Positions 58,001 through 64,000 of a DNA stretch of 64,000 nucleotides are shown here, piece after piece. This DNA comes from Henricia sp. BOLD:AAB3569 (lineage: Eukaryota > Echinodermata > Asteroidea > Spinulosida > Echinasteridae): positions 1,178,001 to 1,242,000 of the forward strand of contig JBBELK010000328.1 of the NCBI GenBank assembly GCA_037783545.1, written 5' to 3'. The number at the start of each line of letters is the position of its first letter. Positions within the stretch are counted from its first letter, which is position 1. A program made the position numbers and the translations under genes. Below the pieces are notes generated by a model, which did no database searches, was not told where the DNA came from, and saw only the letters and a program-made list of their open reading frames with translations.

Positions 58001-61000
58001 TACAATGCCTGCCTTGCAGGGCGGTGGCTTACCTCCAGGTTTGATTTCTTGGTCTGTTTGAGCTTGGTCTGCATCATGTCTTCAGATAACGGAGCTGATT
58101 GATAGGACGCACCGGCGGCAGCTAGTTAGGTGCTCCATAAGGGAGGAGCTATGAGGAGTACAATGCCTGCCTTACCTCCATGTTTGATTTCTTGGTCTGT
58201 TTGAGCTTGGTCTGCATCATGTCTTCAGATAACGGAGCTGATTGATAGGACGCACCGGCGGCAGCTAGTTAGGTGCTCCATAAGGGAGGAGCTATGGAGG
58301 GGTACAATGCCTGCCTTGCAGGGCGGTGGCTTACCTCCATGTTTGATTTCTTGGTCTGTTTGAGCTTGGTCTGCATCATGTCTTCAGATAACGGAGCTGA
58401 TTGATAGGACGCACCGGCGGCAGCTAGTTAGGTGCTCCATAAGGGAGGAGCTATGGAGGGGTACAATGCCTGCCTTGCAGGGCGGTGGCTTACCTCCATG
58501 TTTGATTTCTTGGTCTGTTTGAGCTTGGTCTGCATCATGTCTTCAGATAACGGAGCTGATTGATAGGACGCACCGGCGGCAGCTAGTTAGGTGCTCCATA
58601 AGGGAGGAGCTATGGAGGGGTACAATGCCTGCCTTGCAGGGCGGTGGCTTACCTCCATGTTTGATTTCTTGGTCTGTTTGAGCTTGGTCTGCATCATGTC
58701 TTCAGATAACGGAGCTGATTGATAGGACGCACCGGCGGCAGCTAGTTAGGTGCTCCATAAGGGAGGAGCTATGGAGGGGTACAATGCCTGCCTTGCAGGG
58801 CGGTGGCTTACCTCCATGTTTGATTTCTTGGTCTGTTTGAGCTTGGTCTGCATCATGTCTTCAGATAACGGAGCTGATTGATAGGACGCACCGGCGGCAG
58901 CTAGTTAGGTGCTCCATAAGGGAGGAGCTATGGAGGGGTACAATGCCTGCCTTGCAGGGCGGTGGCTTACCTCCATGTTTGATTTCTTGGTCTGTTTGAG
59001 CTTGGTCTGCATCATGTCTTCAGATAACGGAGCTGATTGATAGGACGCACCGGCGGCAGCTAGTTAGGTGCTCCATAAGGGAGGAGCTATGAGGAGTACA
59101 ATGCCTGCCTTGCAGGGGGGTGGCTTACCTCCATGTTTGATTTCTTGGTCTGTTTGAGCTTGGTCTGCATCATGTCTTCAGATAACGGAGCTGATTGATA
59201 GGACGCACCGGCGGCAGCTAGTTATTAGGTGCTCCATAAGGGAGGAGCTATGGAGGGGTACAATGCCTGCCTTGCAGGGCGGTGGCTTACCTCCAGGTTT
59301 GATTTCTTGGTCTGTTTGAGCTTGGTCTGCATCATGTCTTCAGATAACGGAGCTGATTGACAGGACGCACCAGGGGGAGCTAGTTTGTATTGATGTGGTC
59401 GATATGCAAGTTGAGATTCTCCAGATGATTGAGGTTGAGGCGCAGACTATGAGAGAATAGAAACGAATGGTCAATGCCTAGGTTGCCTTCCAAACACGCA
59501 AACATTGCAGTTATTTGTCGACAGGTACGGCGGCGGTAGAGGAGTGCACGAAGGCACTGTAACCAGTGACGAACGTTGGCAATGTCTGCGTAAGTGGAGC
59601 ACAGGCCTGGGATCAATTTAATAAAGTACCCAAATCCATCGCAACTTGCCAAACCTTTGTTTGCCACAGGTTCAGCGAATTACCATTGATTTGGGCACTT
59701 GCGACATGTCGCAAATCTTAATGAAATAGAACCCTGGTCTATTAAAGGAGCGTGTTCAGAAAAATGGATTTCGTTTTAACCTAACAATCATATTAAATAC
59801 CTCCCCAAAATACTATTCATGGGAAAAAAACAGGACATTTGCAATCTGCAATTTGCACGTGCGACGTGCCTTGCTTTTAGATAAAGCGATGTGGAGGGAA
59901 TTTTGAGTGAAACGATGCACTGAAAATCACTGAATTATGAAATTTTGTGGAAGGAACTGTATTTGGTTTTCAGTGCATTGTAGGGTACCATGGCCCAAGT
60001 GGTTTGGGTCACTGACTCACAATACTCGAGTGAAAACTTGGGGTTGCAGGTTCGATACCCGGCTGGGGTACCTATGCCCTTGAGCAAGGCACTTAAACAC
60101 ACTTGCTCTATCCTTCGGAAGGGATTTAAAGCCGTTGGTCCAGTGTGTTGTGTAAGGGGATTCCACCTACATGTATGTAGTTCGAAGGTTTGGTGAAAGA
60201 CACTTGTAACCTACAGGCTGCAAATTGAGGTTCATTAAACCCATTAAATAAATAAAATAGATAAATAAAAATGAGTCTTTGGAATGGCCTTACCCTTTGC
60301 TGCAGCATGTTGTCAAAGTCCATAGCGACTCCCAAGTAGTTGCTGGCCGATTCACGTTGATCATCGGTGTGAGCCGCTCTGGTCAGATAACGGCCATGGG
60401 AGTACCTGGACAGAAATGCATCACATATTGTATAATACAAAATCAAAAAGATAACGTCCACACTTTATTTATTAAAACAAACTTTTTCTTGAATGACTAA
60501 AAACAAAAATGCTGAAGACTTTTACATTTGGGCTCATGTAGACCAGAGAACAATGTTTGTTTCGTCTGTTCATCTACATGTATGTTCAGCGTCTGCTTTA
60601 TTTAATGTCTGTGTCAATACTTTCCAATACAATCCCCTGTTACTGTCACAGCTACATGTAGAAGACCCTTTAATTGCCTGCAGCTGACTGGGCTATTCCT
60701 ACAGCGGACAGTTATACTCTATCCTAAGCAGTAAATGGGTGCTTACAGCTAGTTTCATACAATTTGGCCCTGCTCAGTCTACTTACAGATGAAGTCGAGC
60801 ATTTTCAATCTGGTTTTTCTCAGCGAGTGCCGCGGCTTGGCGCATGGCTGCTACTGACGTCACTGCAGCATTCAGATTCTTAATAATAACAATATTATAA
60901 TCGGGTAAGGGCAAAACAAACCCTAATTAACAACAAATATAACAAACCTACAGAGGATGCTGATTCACAATGTCATTTTGCAGTGGCTGTCATTATTCAA

Positions 61001-64000
61001 GCATTTGTTGTAATACTCTTCATAAGACTTTTAGTGCATAGATACAATTTATTTTATTTTTTGAATGAACAGATGCTCGCGTATCAGAGCTGAACTATAA
61101 AGCATAAACTTTAAGCTACAATATGTCACAAAATGCAAATTAAAATTAAATGACGGCTCATAAATGATTGCGAGAGAACCTCCAGCAATATTTAGTCAAA
61201 GCAGGCACAAACTCAACAAAATGAATGACTCGTACCTGCTCCATCTGTTGTCTGTCTGCTGTTGTCTTGCGTTCCTCGGTGACGATGCGTAGAAATCGAC
61301 GTCCATCGGTCTTCGTGTATTTTATCTGGACCTATTGATATATACCAAATGATACATACTCATGAAAATGGCAAACAATTATTTGTAATACGTCCACATA
61401 ACTCCATTAATAGCTAGAACCGAAACAGAGCCGAGACGTGCATAACTGCACTTTCTCATTAGCATAGTTTTAGGCACCTTCATTTGCATAGTATTGGACA
61501 CTATTTGCATAGTTTTGGGCACTGAATTGAATATCACGTAAAACCTTCCGCATGCGCAATTTTTGAATGTTTGTGATGATCGTGTGTTATATTCAAACAC
61601 AAAATGTGCAAATTTGCGCACGCGTTCCAAACCGCCCGAAACTTACAATGTATCTAGCTTTTAATATAAATCTGAGACTAGGTCTAAAAAAAGGAATCAT
61701 ACTTTTGATCCTAAATGTCATTTGCCAACGGATATAAACCAAAATGTTAGATAATGTAAACAAGGCCTGACAAATTGTATTGAGCGACTTGACTCAGCTT
61801 TTAAATCTGAACCTCCGAGAAGTTGAGATTTAAAAATGCTATTTTAGAATGTGTGACTTCTGACTTGACGTCCTCCAATGTGGATACATACTGCAGCCAA
61901 AATGTCATTGCACACCTCCTTGATCGTTTTGTGCAACTCATCAAGAGGTGCAAAGGGACCTCTGACATAGATCATTTCTTTGACATTGAAGGAATGCTGC
62001 ATCACCCCTAATGTCATTGCACACCTCCTTGATCGTTTTGTGCATCTCATCAAGAGGTGCAAAGGGACCTCTGACATAGATCATTTCTTTGACATTGAAG
62101 GAATGCTGCATCACCCCTAATGTCATTGCACACCTCCTTGATCGTTTTGTGCATCTCATCAAGAGGTGCAAAGGGACCTCTGACATAGATCATTTCTTTG
62201 ACATTGAAGGAATGCTGCATCACCCCTAATGTCATTGCACACCACCTTGATCGTTTTGTGCATCTCATCAAGAGGTGCAAAGGGACCTCTGACATAGATA
62301 ATTTCTTTGACATTGAAGGAATGCTGCATCACCCCTAATGTCATTGCACACCTCCTTGATCGTTTTGTGCAACTCATCAAGGGGTGCAAAGGGACCTCTG
62401 ACATTGAAGGAATGCTGCATCACCCCTAATGTCATTGCACACCACCTTGATCGTTTTGTGCAACTCATCAAGAGTTGCAAAGGGACCTCTGACATTGAAG
62501 GAATGCTGCATCACCCCTAATGTCATTGCACACCACCTTGATCGTTTTGTGCATCTCATCAAGAGGTGCAAAGGGACCTCTGACATTGAAGGAGTGCTGC
62601 ATCACCCCTAATGTCATTGCACACCACCTTGATCGTTTTGTGCAACTCATCAAGAGGTGCAAAGGGACCTCTGACATTGAAGGAGTGCTGCATCACCCCT
62701 AATGTCACTGCACACCACCTTGATCGTTTTGTGCAACTCATCAAGAGGTGCAAAGGGACCTCTGACATTGAAGGAGTGCTGCATCACCCCTAATGTCATT
62801 GCACACCACCTTGATCGTTTTGTGCAACTCATCAAGAGGTGCAAAGGGACCTCTGACATAGATCATTCTTTGACATTGAAGGAGTGCTGCATCACCCCTA
62901 ATGTCATTGCACACCACCTTGATCGTTTTGTACAACTCATCAAGAGGTGCAAAGGGACCTCTGACATTGAAGGAATGCTGCATCACCCCTAATGTCACTG
63001 CACACCACCTTGATCGTTTTGTGCATCTTATCAAGAGGTGCAAAGGGACCTCTGACATAGATCATTTCTTTGACATTGAAGGAATGCTGCATCACCCCTA
63101 ATGTCATTGCACACCACCTTGATCGTTGTGTGCATCTCATCAAGAGGTGCAAAGGGACCTCTGACATAGATCATTTCTTTGACATTGAAGGAATGCTGCA
63201 TCACCCCTAATGTCATTGCACACCACCTTGATCGTTTTGTGCAACTCATCAAGAGGTGCAAAGGGACCTCTGACATTGAAGGAATGCTGCATCACCCCTA
63301 ATGTCACTGCACACCACCTTGATCGTTTTGTGCAACTCATCAAGAGGTGCAAAGGGACCTCTGACATTGAAGGAATGCTGCATCACCCCTAATGTCACTG
63401 CACACCACCTTGATCGTTTTGTGCATCTTATCAAGAGGTGCAAAGGGACCTCTGACATAGATCATTTCTTTGACATTGAAGGAATGCTGCATCACCCCTA
63501 ATGTCACTGCACACCACCTTGATCGTTTTGTGCAACTCATCAAGAGGTGCAAAGGGACCTCTGACATTGAAGGAATGCTGCATCACCCCTAATGTCACTG
63601 CACACCACCTTCATCGTTTTGTGCATCTCATCAAGAGGTGCAAAGGGACCTCTGACATAGATCATTTCTTTGACATTGAAGGAATGCTGCATCACCCCTA
63701 ATGTCACTGCACACCACCTTGATCGTTTTGTGCAACTCATCAAGAGGTGCAAAGGGACCTCTGACATTGAAGGAATGCTGCATCACCCCTAATGTCACTG
63801 CACACCACCTTGATCGTTTTGTGCAACTCATCAAGAGGTGCAAAGGGACCTCTGACATAGATCATTTCTTTGACATTGAAGGAATGCTGCATCACCCCTA
63901 ATGTCACTGCACACCACCTTGATCGTTTTGTGCATCTCATCAAGAGGTGCAAAGGGACCTCTGACATGGATCATTTCTTTGACATTGAAGGAATGCTGCA
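54916..64000 (-). CDS. 3' part of an unidentified gene; Sec23-like/vWA-associated C-terminal region suspected
   Basis: Six exons join in frame: 62007(?)-61865, 61331-61236, 60878-60787, 60405-60294, 59446-59291, 55035-54916. The product reads GPFAPLDELHKTIKEVCNDI, VQIKYTKTDGRRFLRIVTEE, NLNAAVTSVAAMRQAAALAE, YSHGRYLTRAAHTDDQRES and a basic tail ending NIKSEDVIKKK. A beta-strand block (IKYTKTDGRRFLRI) followed by Ala-rich helices recalls the Sec23-type trunk and the domain after vWA in circularly permuted Ras 1-like or Vwaint-type proteins; this is from memory and weak. That it is a real gene is well supported by splice sites and phases. The N-terminal part is off the right edge. Two of its exons sit in tandem arrays. 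Confidence 0.75.
55520..55711. mobile_element. 192-bp MITE
   Basis: TGTTCTGCAGATAGACTGGG and TCGAGTTTTCACGACCAC pair with the inverse GTGGTTGCGAAAACTCGA and CTAGCCTGCAGAACA. The inner part is also near-palindromic. Confidence 0.72.
55750..55936. mobile_element. 187-bp MITE
   Basis: GGGGCCGTCCAAAGTTATCA and ACATTTTCACGGTTCTACAA pair with TTGTAGAACTGTGAAAATGT and TGACAGCTTTGGACAGCCCC. Confidence 0.75.
56011..56193. mobile_element. 183-bp MITE
   Basis: AAGCCCGCTGCACACCTTTG pairs with CAAAGGCGTGCGGCGGGCTT. The interior contains further imperfect inverted words (ACCGGCC/GGCCGGT). Confidence 0.72.
56222..59390 (-). repeat. 21-copy tandem array of third-gene exon e
   Basis: Units of about 142-163 bp contain the second half of exon e (GASYQSAPLSEDMMQ to KKSNME), its GTAAGC donor and about 70 bp of intron with GCAAGGCAGGCATTGTACCC. 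Some units lack KLKQT codons (shorter form). The 5'-most copy has the true acceptor and the SAPQPQ half; the 3'-most ends DLMQTLR before GTAAGG. Confidence 0.93.
59291..59446 (-). CDS. third gene, exon e (5'-most, complete copy of the array)
   Basis: The 156-nt, phase-0 exon follows CTCTCATAG and precedes GTAAGC. It encodes SAPQPQSSGESQLAYRPHQY, then SEDMMQTKLKQTKKSNLE. It is the first transcribed of 21 tandem copies and the only one with the SAPQPQ half and the authentic acceptor. Confidence 0.85.
59447..60293. other. third gene, intron between exons d and e
   Basis: It holds a short dispersed repeat at 59755-59820 (AACCTAACAATCATATTAAA, also at 27985) and the SINE at 59985-60200. Otherwise unremarkable. 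Confidence 0.5.
59985..60200 (+). repeat. tRNA-derived SINE with V-domain-like body
   Basis: CATGGCCCAAGTGGTTTGGG (A-box) and TTGCAGGTTCGATACCCGG (B-box) are followed by GCCCTTGAGCAAGGCACTTA, which resembles the V domain of V-SINEs, and the (AAATA)n-like tail near 60240. Confidence 0.75.
60294..60405 (-). CDS. third gene, exon d
   Basis: The 112-nt exon between CTGTCCAG and GTAAGG encodes YSHGRYLTRAAHTDDQRES and NYLGVAMDFDNMLQQR. It restores phase 0. Confidence 0.85.
60787..60878 (-). CDS. third gene, exon c
   Basis: The 92-nt exon between ATTATTAAG and GTAAGT encodes NLNAAVTSVAAMRQAAALAE and KNQIENARLHL, an Ala-rich helix. It ends in phase 2. Confidence 0.85.
61236..61331 (-). CDS. third gene, exon b
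   Basis: The 96-nt, phase-0 exon between ATCAATAG and GTACGA encodes VQIKYTKTDGRRFLRIVTEE and RKTTADRQQMEQ. The pattern of alternating hydrophobics with a DGRR turn looks like two beta strands. Confidence 0.85.
61865..62007 (-). CDS. third gene, exon a (3'-most copy of an exon array)
   Basis: The 3' end is fixed: CIHIGGRQ followed by GTCAGA, phase 0. The 5' border is uncertain: an ACATTAG at 62008 would give 143 nt starting MQHSFNVKEMIYVRGPF, while a closer CAG before GPFAPL is also possible. Only this copy has LAAVCIHIGGRQ; all others run from VCNDI into the next repeat unit. Confidence 0.65.
61869..64000 (-). repeat. tandem array (at least 21 copies) of third-gene exon a
   Basis: Units of 91 or 109 bp (one near 108) each contain RGPFAPLDELHKTIKVVC followed by NDIRGDAAFLQC-type sequence. 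The 109-bp form has 18 extra bases (AGATCATTTCTTTGACAT on the plus strand). Both 91 and 109 leave one base over a codon multiple. The transcription-last copy keeps the real exon end; the other end is off the window. Both strands stay open by chance of composition. Confidence 0.92.

Noticed and set aside
62338-63901. Plus-strand open frames MSLHTTLIVLCNSSRGAKGP in the 62-64 kb array
   Set aside because: They are the complement of the exon a repeat; the minus strand joins in frame to the downstream exons, the plus strand joins to nothing.

Overview
The window is nuclear DNA of an invertebrate animal, most likely a marine deuterostome (echinoderm, hemichordate or amphioxus). The genes are split by long introns with GT/AG borders, the proteins resemble vertebrate orthologues, and the spaces are full of tRNA-derived SINEs, foldback/MITE-like DNA elements, minisatellites and recurring words such as TACATGTA and ACCGGTA. 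I cannot name the species. Homology statements rest on remembered human proteins, not on a computed alignment.

Three genes are supported. (1) CDAN1 (codanin-1) is on the minus strand, from its start codon at 42775 down past the left edge. Eighteen coding exons (1,134 codons) join in frame at every junction from 42775 to 2841; the last part of the protein lies outside the window. (2) SIVA1 is on the plus strand, 43223-50040, complete in four exons (174 residues). Its ATG is only 447 bp from that of CDAN1, head to head, so the two probably share a bidirectional promoter, which contains an E2F-like site. (3) The 3' end of an unidentified gene is on the minus strand, six exons from the right edge to a stop at 54916. 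Its C-terminal region is reminiscent of the Sec23-like/vWA-associated domain of circularly permuted Ras 1-like proteins (weak call). It is tail to tail with SIVA1.

The striking feature is tandem repetition that captures exons. CDAN1 exon 14 sits in a 22-copy array (8.8-13.0 kb) and exon 5 in a 23-copy array (32.1-34.9 kb). CDAN1 exons 12 and 3 have partial tandem copies, and SIVA1 exon 3 has two. Two exons of the third gene lie in arrays of 21 copies (56.2-59.4 kb) and at least 21 copies (61.9 kb to the edge). In each array fully inside the window, one terminal copy keeps the orthodox splice site joining the rest of the gene, so the genes still read as intact. Other arrays are purely intronic: a 32-bp satellite (1-2181), two arrays built from tRNA-like SINE heads (4.1-6.8 kb and 20.4-27.1 kb), and minisatellites near 42.3 and 47 kb.

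Layout: 1-42.8 kb CDAN1 with its arrays, a young broken Ty3/gypsy-type LTR element in intron 12 (14.95-18.21 kb), SINEs and MITEs; 42.8-43.2 kb shared promoter; 43.2-50.0 kb SIVA1 with a 554-bp palindromic element and hairpins in its introns; 50.0-54.9 kb convergent intergenic region with MITE-like elements; 54.9-64 kb the third gene with its two exon arrays. Codanin-1 (ASF1 histone-chaperone control, erythropoiesis in mammals) and SIVA1 (apoptosis and cell-cycle regulator) are both linked to cell-cycle or E2F control in mammals, which fits a shared promoter but is inference here.
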